Position numbers and translations under genes: made by a program. 64,000 bases of DNA from Hemibagrus wyckioides (taxonomy: Eukaryota > Chordata > Actinopteri > Siluriformes > Bagridae), in contig NC_080714.1 of the NCBI RefSeq assembly GCF_019097595.1, positions 30,186,759 to 30,250,758 of the forward strand, given 5' to 3'. The number at the start of each line of letters is the position of its first letter. Position 1 is the first letter of the stretch. The notes under the pieces were generated by a model. The model saw nothing but the letters and a program-made list of their open reading frames with translations, searched no databases and was not told the origin of the DNA. This document shows, piece after piece, positions 24,079 through 35,129 of this stretch.

Positions 24079-24479
24079 CACCTGTCTCCAGGTGAGACTG
24101 CAGCCCTGAGGTGATGTCAGGTCATGTGACACCAGCAGTGTGTTTATCTTTTGTTGGTTTATTAAACATTAATAAACACTTCATGTTAATTCATTGTCTT
24201 TTCTCTCTGAACTGAATGAAAATAAAGACTATAATTTACATTCAGTAGTTAACTATAATTACTAAACTTCCCACTGATTGAAGCCATGCCCACCGATCAA
24301 GGCCACATCCACTGATCCTCGCTGTGATGTCAGGGATCATGATGGTAAAATATTTTTTATATTCAATTTACTGCTAATAATCCTGTAATGAGTCTCAACT
24401 GACACAATAACATCCATCTGCATTCAAGCGGAGAAACAATCACATGACTGGTTACTAGGCAACAGACCAAGTTTAGGGG

Positions 24480-24510
<31 letters not shown>

Positions 24511-26305
24511 TGTGTGTGTGATGGAAATATATATAGAAACTGGAATCCCCCAAATCCAGAGGCTTTTTCTAACACACACACACACACACACACACACCAG
24601 CATTAATCTGGACACAAAATTTTCCTCTGAGCTCTCGGTTGCTGAACTCTATTAATAAAAAGAGAAAGAATTTATTATTCAGGAATTAAGAATTAACAAT
24701 TTCAAAATCTACAAAAAAATAAACATTTGGATTAAGGTTGATGCAGAAGGTGATTTAGTTCTTCAGTGAAACATCTGACAACAAAGTGGTGAGAATACAT
24801 CTAAATTTATACATCTAATTTATACAATTCATTTATACATCTAAACTCCACCAATCAGATGACAGCAAAGTGATGCCACAGGCCCAGTCACGGAGAAACG
24901 TACAGGAAACATGCTGATGGACACAAACATCTCCTCAGTTCGCTGTGAAGTGTGTGTGTGTGTGTGTTTGTGTGTGTTATGCTGATTGATGAATGTAGCG
25001 GTGTTTCAATCTCTGCTGTTAGAGGCTCTTCAGCGTATAATCTGACACAGAGACACACACCATCACACACACACCTCCAACAATCTACCATCTCTTACAC
25101 ACACTTCCTGAAGGACTGTAACATCTAAAACTGAAGGTCTTATTCAGAGGAACACTGAGGAACCTTTAACACCACAAGCCTTTGGCACAGAACTGGAAGT
25201 GTACGAACACAGGAAGTGGAGTCTAATAAACTCTTCTGAAGCACTTTTCAGGAGATTTTCAGGTCTGTGATTGACATCGGTGAGGCATGTAAACATTTCC
25301 CCACTCACACTCGCCTGATTCAGATAATTAGCTTATTAGCTTCAGCCACCAAATCAGGAGTGCAGGTAAGGAGGTGAGAAACACGCCTGACAGAGATGAT
25401 TTATTCTCCAGCGAGGAAGTCCTGGGTTCTGTCTGAGATCTCTCAGATATAGAGAACACAAAGTGCAGGATTTATAATGAAGCCTTCAGCCACAGGCTAT
25501 AAAACTGTAGAGAGGGTGAACTTTACAGCCGCTTTATCACCAATCCCACGTCAAGTCTTTCATCATGACTCCAGCTGAAAGGAATTTCAGAGGTGTGTAA
25601 TAACTGTTGACCAAAGGCAGGACAATCTCACAGCAACACGTCTTTCACATCATCATAACATTCAGACTCATCCTCAAAGCACTGGATACATCTGCAAACA
25701 TCTCAATAACCTTCAGACTCATCCTCACAGCACCAAAGAGACATCTTTTACATCATCATAACCTTCAGACTCATCCTCACAGCACCAGAGAGACATCTGG
25801 AAACCTTCAGAAGACCTTCAGATCTGTCACCAGTCACTGATCTGAGTTTTAAAGTGAATCACTTCCTGAACACACAGCAGTGTTTATTACATATAAAGAA
25901 AAGATGTTGAGAACATTTTAAATAACAAAGTTTTTTTGTATATATTTTTAAAAAACAAATGACTCAGGAAACTCTTCTGCTCAGTTTAGACAAACCCCAA
26001 CATTTTAATCCGGAAATAAAAGAGAAATAAAAACAGGCTCCAATGTGAAAGCTGAAGTGTCTTTGCCCTTTCCTCATCACGTGTAAAAGCTGGAGTGCAG
26101 AATAAAGGAGAGAGTTAATTTTAAACAGGTATGCGTGGGTGTGGCTCTCTACACCTCTCCTCTCAAAACAGGTGATTTTAATTCTTCACCTCAGGCAAGC
26201 TAACATGAAACATCTCAAACTCAGCGCTCAGGAATCAGACAGAACCAGAATCCTCAACACAACTTAAAGCATCACTTACTGCACTCTATCATGCTTTTCC
26301 TTTCC

Positions 26306-26344
<39 letters not shown>

Positions 26345-27017
26345 CCAGCAGTACACCTGACTGAAGACTCTTATTATTACTGAAATTAGCAAAACTGAGT
26401 GAAAAGTTCTTTAAACGATCATAATAAAGGAACTCGACATGACATAGACCTGCGGCGCTCACAGGAGCTGAACTGAATCACTTCACTGATTCGACTCTTT
26501 GAATCAAACAACGCAGGTTTTGATTCGTTTCATTTAGGGAACAAACTGCAACCCTTCTACTAGATCTGAAGTGGTTTATTGTGGTCAGGGTCATGGTGAC
26601 TCCTGAGTGTGGAACACTGAAGGCTGGAGAACACGCTCCATTGCAAGAGACTCCAACCATCAGAACAACCAACAACTCCATACACCCATGAGAAGCCAGG
26701 GGTGATGTCCATCAGAAGAAAAGGAGATAATCCATCAGGAACCAAAAGCACTGGAACACATTCCATTAAACCACCAACACAGAGCACATTAAAGCCAGTA
26801 AAATAAATCAAATAAACATCAGAATTCCATCAGAACTGAGAATAAACACATGAATAAACACGTTTTGGTGTAACTGACCACTGATCAGGATTTCTGTAAA
26901 GCTGCTTTAGGACAGTGTCCACTGTACAGAGTGCTGTGTAAATAAACCTCACTCTAATATTTTAATAAACACTTAATTTTCTACAGAACTGTGCAGAGAT
27001 GGAACTGAACCGACGGT
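24079..27017. other. prkcz intron 1, middle part
   Basis: No gene was recognised. It holds (GT)n at about 24480-24520, (CA)n at 24571-24597, (GT)n at 24951-24978 and (CA)n at 26310-26342. At 25620-25815 there are about three degenerate copies of a roughly 60-bp unit containing CAGACTCATCCTCACAGCACC. At about 26890-26950, AAAGCTGCTTTAGGACAGTG followed by an AAATAAA-like end resembles the 3' tail of a common fish retroelement. Confidence 0.6.
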
Positions 27018-27039
27018 AGGACGACTTTCTCTCAGTCCT
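27018..27039 (+). mobile_element. Left remnant of a LINE 3'UTR bordering the minisatellite
   Basis: ACTTTCTCTCAGTCCTTAGC followed by TTTGTGTTGTTCT matches the sense 3'UTR of the LINE family at 54.0-60.9 kb (reverse complement of about 57965-57998, AACTTTCGGTCCTAGCTCTG then TGTTGTTCT). Confidence 0.65.
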
Positions 27040-30000
27040 TAGCTTTGTGTTGTTCTGTGGTGTTGTGTGGTGTTGTGTGTTGTTTTGTGTAGCTCTGTGG
27101 TATTGTGTGTAGCTCTGTGGTGTTGTGTGTTGTTTTGTGTAGCTCTGTGGTATTGTGTGTAGCTCTGTGGTGTTGTGTGGTGTTTTGTGTAGCTCTGTGG
27201 TGTTGTGTGTTGTTTTGTGTAGCTCTGTGGTGTTGTGTGTTGTTTTGTGTAGCTCTGTGGTATTGTGTGTAGCTCTGTGGTGTTGTGTGTTGTTTTGTGT
27301 AGCTCTGTGGTATTGTGTGTAGCTCTGTGGTGTTGTGTGGTGTTTTGTGTAGCTCTGTGGTGTTGTGTGGTGTTTTGTGTAGCTCTGTGGTGTTGTGTGG
27401 TGTTTTGTGTAGCTCTGTGGTGTTGTGTGTTGTTTTGTGTAGCTCTGTGGTATTGTGTGTAGCTCTGTGGTGTTGTGTGTTGTTTTGTGTAGCTCTGTGG
27501 TATTGTGTGTAGCTCTGTGGTGTTGTGTGGTGTTTTGTGTAGCTCTGTGGTGTTGTGTGGTGTTTTGTGTAGCTCTGTGGTGTTGTGTGGTGTTTTGTGT
27601 TGTTTTGTGTAGCTCTGTGGTGTTGTGTGGTGTTTTGTGTAGCTCTGTGGTGTTGTGTGGTGTTTTGTGTAGCTCTGTGGTGTTGTGTGTTGTTTTGTGT
27701 AGCTCTGTGGTGTTGTGTGTTGTTTTGTGTAGCTCTGTGGTATTGTGTGTAGCTCTGTGGTGTTGTGTGTTGTTTTGTGTAGCTCTGTGGTATTGTGTGT
27801 AGCTCTGTGGTGTTGTGTGGTGTTTTGTGTAGCTCTGTGGTGTTGTGTGGTGTTTTGTGTAGCTCTGTGGTGTTGTGTGGTGTTTTGTGTAGCTCTGTGG
27901 TGTTGTGTGTTGTTTTGTGTAGCTCTGTGGTATTGTGTGTAGCTCTGTGGTGTTGTGTGTTGTTTTGTGTAGCTCTGTGGTATTGTGTGTAGCTCTGTGG
28001 TGTTGTGTGGTGTTTTGTGTAGCTCTGTGGTGTTGTGTGGTGTTTTGTGTAGCTCTGTGGTGTTGTGTGGTGTTTTGTGTTGTTTTGTGTAGCTCTGTGG
28101 TGTTGTGTGGTGTTTTGTGTAGCTCTGTGGTGTTGTGTGGTGTTTTGTGTAGCTCTGTGGTGTTGTGTGTTGTTTTGTGTAGCTCTGTGGTGTTGTGTGG
28201 TGTTTTGTGTAGCTCTGTGGTGTTGTGTGTTGTTTTGTGTAGCTCTGTGGTGTTGTGTGGTGTTTTGTGTAGCTCTGTGGTGTTGTGTGGTGTTTTGTGT
28301 AGCTCTGTGTTGTTGTGTGGTGTTTTGTGTAGCTCTGTGGTGTTGTGTGTTGTTTTGTGTAGCTCTGTGGTATTGTGTGTAGCTCTGTGGTGTTGTGTGG
28401 TGTTTTGTGTAGCTCTGTGGTATTGTGTGTAGCTCTGTGGTGTTGTGTGGTGTTTTGTGTAGCTCTGTGGTGTTGTGTGTTGTTTTGTGTAGCTCTGTGG
28501 TGTGTGGTGTTTTGTGTTGTTTTGTGTAGCTCTGTGTTGTTTTGTGTAGCTCTGTGGTGTTGTGTGGTGTTTTGTGTTCTTTTGTGTAGCTCTGTGTTGT
28601 TTTGTGTAGCTCTGTGGTGTTGTGTGGTGTTTTGTGTTGTTTTGTGTAGCTCTGTGTTGTTTTGTGTAGCTCTGTGGTGTTGTGTGTTGTTTTGTGTTGT
28701 TTTGTGTAGCTCTGTGGTGTTGTGTGGTGTTTTGTGGTGTTTTGTGTTGCTCTGTGTTGTTTTGTGTAGCTCTGAGGTGTTGTGTGGTGTTGTGTGGTGT
28801 TTTGTGTAGCTCTGTGGTGTTGTGTGGTGTTTTGTGTAGCTCTGTGGTGTTTTGTGTAGCTCTGTGGTGTTGTGTGGTGTTTTGTGTAGCTCTGTGGTGT
28901 TGTCTGGTGTTTTGTGTAGCTCTGTGGTGTTGTGTGGTGTTGTGTGTTGTTTTGTGTAGCTCTGTAGTGTTTTGTGTTGTTTTGTGTAGCTCTGTGGTGT
29001 TTTGTGTAGCTCTGTGGTGTTGTGTGGTGTTGTGTGTTGTTTTGTGTAGCTCTGTGGTGTTGTGTGGTGTTGTGTGTTGTTTTGTGTAGCTCTGTGGTGT
29101 TTTGTGTAGCTCTGTGGTGTTGTGTGGTGTTGTGTGGTGTTTTGTGTAGCTCTGTGGTGTTGTGTGGTGTTTTGTGTTGCTCTGTGGTGTTGTGTGTTGT
29201 TTTGTGTAGCTCTGTGGTGTTTTGTGTAGCTCTGTGGTGTTGTGTGGTGTTTTGTGTTGTTTTGTGTAGCTCTGTGGTGTTGTGTGTTGTTTTGTGTAGC
29301 TCTGTGGTGTTTTGTGTAGCTCTGTGGTGTTGTGTGTTGTTTTGTGTAGCTCTGTGGTGTTTTGTGTAGCTCTGTGGTGTTGTGTGTAGCTCTGTGGTGT
29401 TGTGTGTTGTTTTGTGTAGCTCTGTGGTGTTGTGTGGTGTTTTGTGTTGTTTTGTGTAGCTCTGTGTTGTTTTGTGTAGCTCTGTGGTGTTGTGTGGTGT
29501 TTTGTGTTGTTTTGTGTAGCTCTGTGGTGTTGTGTGGTGTTGTGTGTTGTTTTGTGTAGCTCTGTGGTGTTTTGTGGTGTTTTGTGTTGTTTTGTGTAGC
29601 TCTGTGTTGTTTTGTGTAGCTCTGTGGTGTTGTGTGGTGTTGTGTGTTGTTTTGTGTAGCTCTGTGGTGTTTTGTGTAGCTCTGTGGTGTTGTGTGGTGT
29701 TGTGTGGTGTTTTGTGGTGTTTTGTGTAGCTCTGTGGTGTTGTGTGGTGTTTTGTGTTGCTCTGTGGTGTTTTGTGTTGCTCTGTGGTATTGTTGTGGTG
29801 TTTTGTGTAGCTCTGTGGTGTTGTGTGGTGTTTTGTGTTGTTTTGTGTAGCTCTGTGTTGTTTTGTGTAGCTCTGTGGTGTTGTGTGGTGTTTTGTGTTG
29901 TTTTGTGTAGCTCTGTGGTGTTGTGTGGTGTTTTGTGTTCTTTTGTGTAGCTCTGTGTTGTTTTGTGTAGCTCTGTGGTGTTGTGTGGTGTTTTGTGTTG

Positions 30001-31290
30001 TTTTGTGTAGCTCTATGGTGTTGTGTGGTGTTTTGTGTTGTTTTGTGTAGCTCTGTGGTGTTGTGTGTAGCTCTGTGGTGTTGTGTGGTGTTGTGTGTTG
30101 TTTTGTGTAGCTCTGGTGTTGTGTGGTGTTGTGTGGTGTTTTGTGTAGCTCTGTGGTGTTGTGTGGTGTTTTGTGTAGATCTGTGGTGTTGTGTGGTGTT
30201 TTGTGTAGCTCTGTGGTGTTGTGTGGTGTTTTGTGTTGTTTTGTGTAGCTCTGTGGTGTTGTGTGTTGTTTTGTGTAGCTCTGTGGTGTTTTGTGTAGCT
30301 CTGTGGTGTTGTGTGGTGTTTTGTGTTGTTTTGTGTAGCTCTGTGGTGTTGTGTGGTGTTTTGTGTAGCTCTGTGGTGTTGTGTGTTGTTTTGTGTAGCT
30401 CTGTGGTGTTGTGTGTAGCTCTGTGGTGTTGTGTGGTGTTTTGTGTAGCTCTGTGGTGTTGTGTGGTGTTGTGTGTTGTTTTGTGTAGCTCTGTAGTGTT
30501 TTGTGTTGTTTTGTGTAGCTCTGTGGTGTTGTGTGGTGTTTTGTGTAGCTCTGTGGTGTTGTGTGTTGTTTTGTGTAGCTCTGTGGTGTTGTGTGGTGTT
30601 TTGTGTAGCTCTGTGGTGTTGTGTGTAGCTCTGTGGTGTTGTGTGGTGTTGTGTGGTGTTTTGTGTAGCTCGGTGGTGTTGTGTGTAGCTCTGTGGTGTT
30701 GTGTGGTGTTGTGTGTTGTTTTGTGTTGTTTTGTGTAGCTCTGTGGTGTTGTGTGGTGTTTTGTGTAGCTCTGTGGTGTTGTGTGTTGTTTTGTGTAGCT
30801 CTGTGGTGTTGTGTGGTGTTTTGTGTAGCTCTGTGGTGTTGTGTGGTGTTTTGTGTAGCTCTGTGGTGTTTTGTGTTGTTTTGTGTAGCTCTGTGGTGTT
30901 GTGTGGTGTTTTGTTTTGTGTTGTTTTGTGTAGCTCTGTGGTGTTGTGTGGTGTTTTGTGTAGCTCTGTGGTGTTGTGTGGTGTTTTGTTTTGTGTTGTT
31001 TTGTGTAGCTCTGTGGTGTTGTGTGGTGTTTTGTGTAGCTCTGTGGTGTTGTGTGTTGTTTTGTGTAGCTCTGTGGTGTTTTGTGTTGTTTTGTGTAGCT
31101 CTGTGGTGTTTTGTGTTGTTTTGTGTAGCTCTGTGGTGTTTTGTGTTGTTTTGTGTAGCTCTGTGGTGTTTTGTGTTGTTTTGTGTAGCTCTGTGGTGTT
31201 TTGTGTTGTTTTGTGTAGCTCTGTGGTGTTGTGTGGTGTTTTGTGTAGCTCTGTGGTGTTGTGTGGTGTTTTGTTTTGTGTCGTTTTGTG
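27040..31290. repeat. 4.25-kb GT-rich minisatellite derived from a LINE 3'UTR
   Basis: The 30-bp unit AGCTCTGTGG-TGTTGTGTGG-TGTTTTGTGT (written in three tens) has 20- and 50-bp variants. The plus strand is almost free of C apart from the CTC of AGCTCTG. The block 27241-27719 is repeated exactly at 27721-28199, giving a 480-bp higher-order repeat. It sits exactly between two pieces of a LINE 3'UTR (27018-27039 and 31291-31378), and its unit resembles the segment they would flank. Frames of up to 1427 codons on the minus strand and shorter ones on the plus strand are repeat artefacts. Confidence 0.97.
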
Positions 31291-31378
31291 TAGTAACAGG
31301 TTCCTGGAGAAACATTCTTTCATGCCAATGTGTACTCGTCAGCTACATGTGGGTGAAACAACAATAAAAGCTCTTTCA
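31291..31378 (+). mobile_element. 3' end of a LINE bordering the minisatellite
   Basis: GTTCCTGGAGAAACATTCTT followed by TCATG, then GTACTCGTCAGC and ACAATAAAAGCT, matches the sense-strand 3' terminus of the LINE family whose complete end is at 54018-54230 (minus strand). It corresponds to CCTGGAGAAACACTGTTTCA, GTACTGCGTCAG and ACAATAAAAGCT there. Confidence 0.85.
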
Positions 31379-31957
31379 CTTGAGAATACTTTCCTAAACA
31401 CATAATATTATTTTATATGTATTTATCTCAAAATAAATCTAAAAACAGTATTTTATATAAATCCATCTACTTTATATAAATTAAGTCTACATTAATTATT
31501 TAATAACATTATCTGAACTGAACTGGATCTGAACTCTGCAAGAACTTTCGGTTCATTCGTTATTGTGAACCGATTCAGTCCGAGCCGGTTCAGTGAGCAG
31601 AAAGGTTTAATGGAGTCGGGTGATTTCTTTAGCAGAAGTGTAGATACACCTGATTTATTTAAACCAAGAGAAGTTCATTGCACTGATCTGTGAACAACAA
31701 ACCATCCAAAAAATCTTATTTTTCGTCTTTTTCAGAATGGACACTTGTTTTAAAACTGTATTTTAGTGTAAACTGCTGAGTATCTCCATATTTTAACAAA
31801 TACTTTGAAGTACAGGCGCATTCTATAATATTCTTCTGATTAAATCTAAATTATTTTATTAGTATTCCTGTCAAATCATCTGTTATTGCTAATCGATTCA
31901 CTCAGAGGAGTCGTTCAGAAAGAACCGACTCATTCAGAAACCTGTTGATTGACTCAC
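31379..31957. other. prkcz intron 1, promoter-proximal part
   Basis: Unique, AT-rich at the left. Short direct and inverted echoes of GATTCA/GAACCGA occur at 31555-31945. No exon or known transposon was recognised. Confidence 0.6.
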
Positions 31958-32016
31958 CCGCCGAAATGCGCTTTTATTTTCACGGAGCCCATCACTGTCC
32001 CGCTCCTCGCCGGCAT
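31958..32016 (-). CDS. prkcz: Atypical protein kinase C (PRKCZ-like), coding exon 1 with start codon
   Basis: ATG at 32016-32014 (context GTGATCATGC) opens 19 codons, MPARSGTVMGSVKIKAHFG, plus two bases. The donor is GG|GTGAGTC at 31957. Joining to exon 2 gives GG+A, restoring KAHFGGD; human PKC zeta has KAHYGGD at the same place and also starts MP-R. Lys15 in VKIKAHF is the conserved basic residue of the PB1 domain used in PB1-PB1 pairing. Only one ATG-initiated frame fits the splice phase. The gene therefore starts here and runs leftward. Intron 1 is about 10.9 kb and contains Rex3 and a 4.2-kb minisatellite. Confidence 0.88.
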
Positions 32017-32180
32017 GATCACTGCACATGAACTCCTCTAAACACACTGGTCAGATAAACAGGTATATGTCCGGCGTTAGACGGGTCAGAGCGAGCTTCC
32101 CGAGGTGCTTAATCCGCTCTCAGTTCCGGGAAGGAAAGCGCTCCATAGTTCAGCTTCTCTCCAGCTCACTGCGATAGTGT
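32017..32180 (-). promoter_or_regulatory. Probable prkcz 5'UTR and promoter-proximal region
   Basis: Relatively GC-rich DNA upstream of the prkcz start on the minus strand. No TATA box is obvious at a normal spacing. The start site cannot be fixed from sequence. Confidence 0.4.
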
Positions 32181-32325
32181 GTGAGACTTTGCTATGGTTA
32201 CACACACACACAGAGCGCCCCCATCCGAAACACACACACACACACACAGCACTGTGTCCTGATTATATAAACCAGCTCTCATGTTAATAATCCCGATGAA
32301 GATGAAGCCCACAGCACCACCTGCC

Positions 32326-32376
<51 letters not shown>

Positions 32377-32500
32377 ATAAACAATTATTTATTTATTTGC
32401 TTGAGTTATACACTGGTCGCCAACATCTCCAACTGGCTAATGATGTTGGACTCCTCTGTGTTCTGACCAACAGCGTTCTGATGACCGAGTCGAGTATATA
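32181..32500. repeat. CA microsatellites upstream of prkcz
   Basis: (CA)n at 32199-32211, 32231-32248 and 32329-32374 within otherwise unique DNA. Confidence 0.9.
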
Positions 32501-33076
32501 CAGGTGCATCTCAAAAAATTAGAACATCATGGAAAAGTTTAATGTTGTTTGCAAGTTTTTGTTTGCAAGAAAATGAAAAGTCTTTATATTCTAAACTCAT
32601 TACAAATAAACTAAAATGAGGGGGTTTTTTTATTTTATTTTTGATAATTGTGGCCTGAAGCTCAAAAACACTGAAAAAGTGTATTAGAATATTTCAGAAT
32701 CCAAGCTGTGTGAAGTCCAGTGTGCAGTGTCCACAGTCAGTGATGATGTGGGGTGCCGGGTCATCTGCTGGTATCTGTCCACTGTGTTTCAAAAGTCCAA
32801 AGTCATTGCTGCCATCTACTAAGAGATTTTAGAGCACTTCATGCATCCATCTGCTGACCAGCTTTATGGAGATGCTGATGTCCTTTTCCAGCAGAACTTG
32901 GCCCCTGCCCACAGAGCCAAAACTCCTGAGAACTGGTTTACTGACCGTGGTATTACTGTGCTTCACTGGCCGGCCAGCTCACCTGACCTGAACACTACAG
33001 AAAATCTCTGTGTTGTTGTCAAGAGTCTGGAGACACCAGACCCTGCAATACAGATGAGCTGAAGGCTCAGGAGGAG

Positions 33077-33078
<2 letters not shown>
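32501..33078 (+). mobile_element. Tc1/mariner relic
   Basis: It begins with TA followed by the terminal CAGGTGCATCTCAAAAAATT, characteristic of a fish Tc1-like family. After an internal deletion it encodes the C-terminal transposase segment SADQLYGDADVLFQQNLAPA, then HWPASSPDLNTTENL (32841-33062). Family members have QQDLAPAH and NPIENLW, so the second catalytic Asp is changed to Asn here. The right terminus is missing. It is inactive. Confidence 0.85.

Positions 33079-33103
<25 letters not shown>
33071..33103. repeat. (CT)n microsatellite
   Basis: About 16 CT units at the broken right side of the Tc1 relic. Confidence 0.95.
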
Positions 33104-33107
<4 letters not shown>

Positions 33108-33479
33108 TGATATAATGAGACAGTACTGGTTTCTCCCCTCAGTTCCCCATCTAAGAAAGTTATCTTGGTACAGGCAAATTGTCTCCCCCATTAAGAAAAT
33201 CGGCTCAGCTCAGCTGGACCGGGAGAAGCCGTGCTCCACTGAGAAGAGCTGAGTAGGTTCTGGAGCAGTGCTGGAGCTGCCTGCGCTGGCAGAGGCAGGC
33301 ACGGAAACACCAGACACTACACCAGTGCAGGGGGACGGGGAGACGTGGAAATGGTGGATGATTTTAAAGTGCAAAATAAAAAACAAGGGAAAAGACAAGG
33401 GAAAAACAGGCAAAATAAGAGACAAAGGTGGAGGAACGAGAATCGGACAGTGATGACCATGTCAGATTCTGTTTTAACT
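33104..33479. other. Unassigned sequence, possibly 5' part of the adjacent LINE
   Basis: Contains a short plus-strand open frame (33268-33453) without recognised similarity. It directly precedes the Tx1-like RT fragment and could be part of the same element, but nothing proves it. Confidence 0.4.
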
Positions 33480-34910
33480 CTCAATTCTCATGAGGAATCC
33501 CATATTCAATAACATGTATTTAATTCATGACATTTTGGACGTCTCCAGGCTATTGGGCTTAAAGACTGGTCTGATTTCTCTAGATCAGGAAAAGGCTTTT
33601 GATCGGGTTGAACATGAATATTTGTGGAAGGTGCTGGAAGCCTTTTGGTTCAACCCATGTTTTATAGCCATGATCAGGGTGTTGTACAGTAACATTGAGA
33701 GTGTACTGAAGGTTAATGGTGGTTTATGTGCTCCTTTTAGAGTGTACAGAGGGATCAGGCAGGGCTGTTCCCTCTCTGGAATGTTCTACTCTCTAGTTAT
33801 TGAACCTCTTTTAAATAAGTTAAGAAGTCTTCTCTCTGGTTTTAATATTCCACACGCTAATGCCTCAATATGTTTATCAGCTTATGCAGATGATCTGGTA
33901 GTGATGATAAACACACAAAATGATGTCAATGTTTTAACTGATATTTTAAAGGACTTTCAGATTTTATCCTCTGCCAAAGTTAACTGGTCAAAGAAGCCAT
34001 TTTAGTTGGGGAGTGGGGAGGTGGGCAACCGTCACTACCAGGAGGCTTAGCGTGGAAAAGAGGGGGTTTTAAATACTTGGGTGTCTACCTGGGGAACAAT
34101 GAATTTTTAAACAAAAACTGGGAAGGTTCTGTAGAACATGTGCAGGGTAGACTGAGCAGGTGGAAGTGGCTGGTCCCAAAGATGTCCTACAAGGGATGAA
34201 CGCTGGTCATCAACAACCTCGCCGCGTTGTCCATCTGGCACAAGCTGGCATGCGTGGATCCGCCGCCGAACCTGCTAGCGAACATCCAGGCCCTGCTGGT
34301 GGACTTCTTCTGGGACGGTCTACACTGGATTCCACAGAGTGTTCTCCATCTGCCCAAAGAAGAAGGAGGACAGGGGCTGGGTCCAGCTATCCAGCAGAGC
34401 CGCAGCCTTCTGCCTTCAGTTCATCCTGGAGATCTGCACAGAGGAGCGTGTTCAGCTGATGGACTATCCACACACAGAGACTGGTCCTGCAGAGGACGAA
34501 CCCTTTCCCCAGCTGAACATCGCTCCTGACCTCGACGGATGTGCAGGCCCCCTCCTGGAGTGCCGGGGTGAAGGGGAGATGGACTTTGGGTCAGTGTCGG
34601 GGAAGCTGCTCTACAGAGCGTGTGTGAAGGTTTTAAATAAGAAAAAGCTGAGTGGGAGGGTGGACACCCCATGGAGAAGTGTACATGGTTTTAATGATGA
34701 TTTTAAACCAGAGTGGACACACTGTATAAACCACTGTTAACTAAAAAAGCTGCTGACCGCCAATGGAGGATTTTACACTGTATTATCTCTGTGAACTCTT
34801 TTTTTCCGTTTTAATTCCTGATGTTACACATGGTTGTCCTTTTTGTTCACAGAGAGAAACAGTATTTCATGCTTTTATTCACTGCTTCAGGTTACAGTCA
34901 CTGTTTGTGT
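33480..34910 (+). mobile_element. Tx1/L1-clade LINE relic
   Basis: Plus-strand RT fragment. 33490-34005 encodes GLISLDQEKAFDRVEHEYLW, GIRQGCSLSGMFYSLVIEPL and the catalytic SAYADDLVVMI. After stops and frameshifts it continues with FKYLGVYLGNN (about 34065), VINNLAALSIWHKLACVDPP (34200-34260) and DVTHGCPFCSQRETVFHAFI (34813-34872). These are typical of the L1-like Tx1 group in fish. It lacks its 5' half and is cut at about 34912 by another LINE. Confidence 0.85.
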
Positions 34911-34911
34911 T

Positions 34912-35049
34912 TTTCAAATTCAAATTTTATTTGTCACATACGAAATCATACACAGTCTGACATGTAGTGAAATGCTTTTTATGACTGTTCTACATTTGAA
35001 GAAAGAATTTAAAGTGTGTGGACAAGAAAAGTATAGGGATATAGGTAAA

Positions 35050-35129
<80 letters not shown>

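Noticed and set aside
26478..26811. Overlapping minus-strand frames of 67 and 83 codons
   Set aside because: No recognisable domain or splice-supported structure; possibly part of an unclassified repeat.
27032..31315. Minus-strand open frame of 1427 codons (HRATQNNTQH repeats)
   Set aside because: It is the 30-bp minisatellite read in a phase without stops. Units of 20, 30 and 50 bp shift the frame freely, all phases on both strands are similarly open, and there is no start context, domain or exon structure.
33268..33453. 61-codon plus-strand frame before the Tx1-like RT
   Set aside because: Could be LINE ORF1 remains, but there is no motif to support it.
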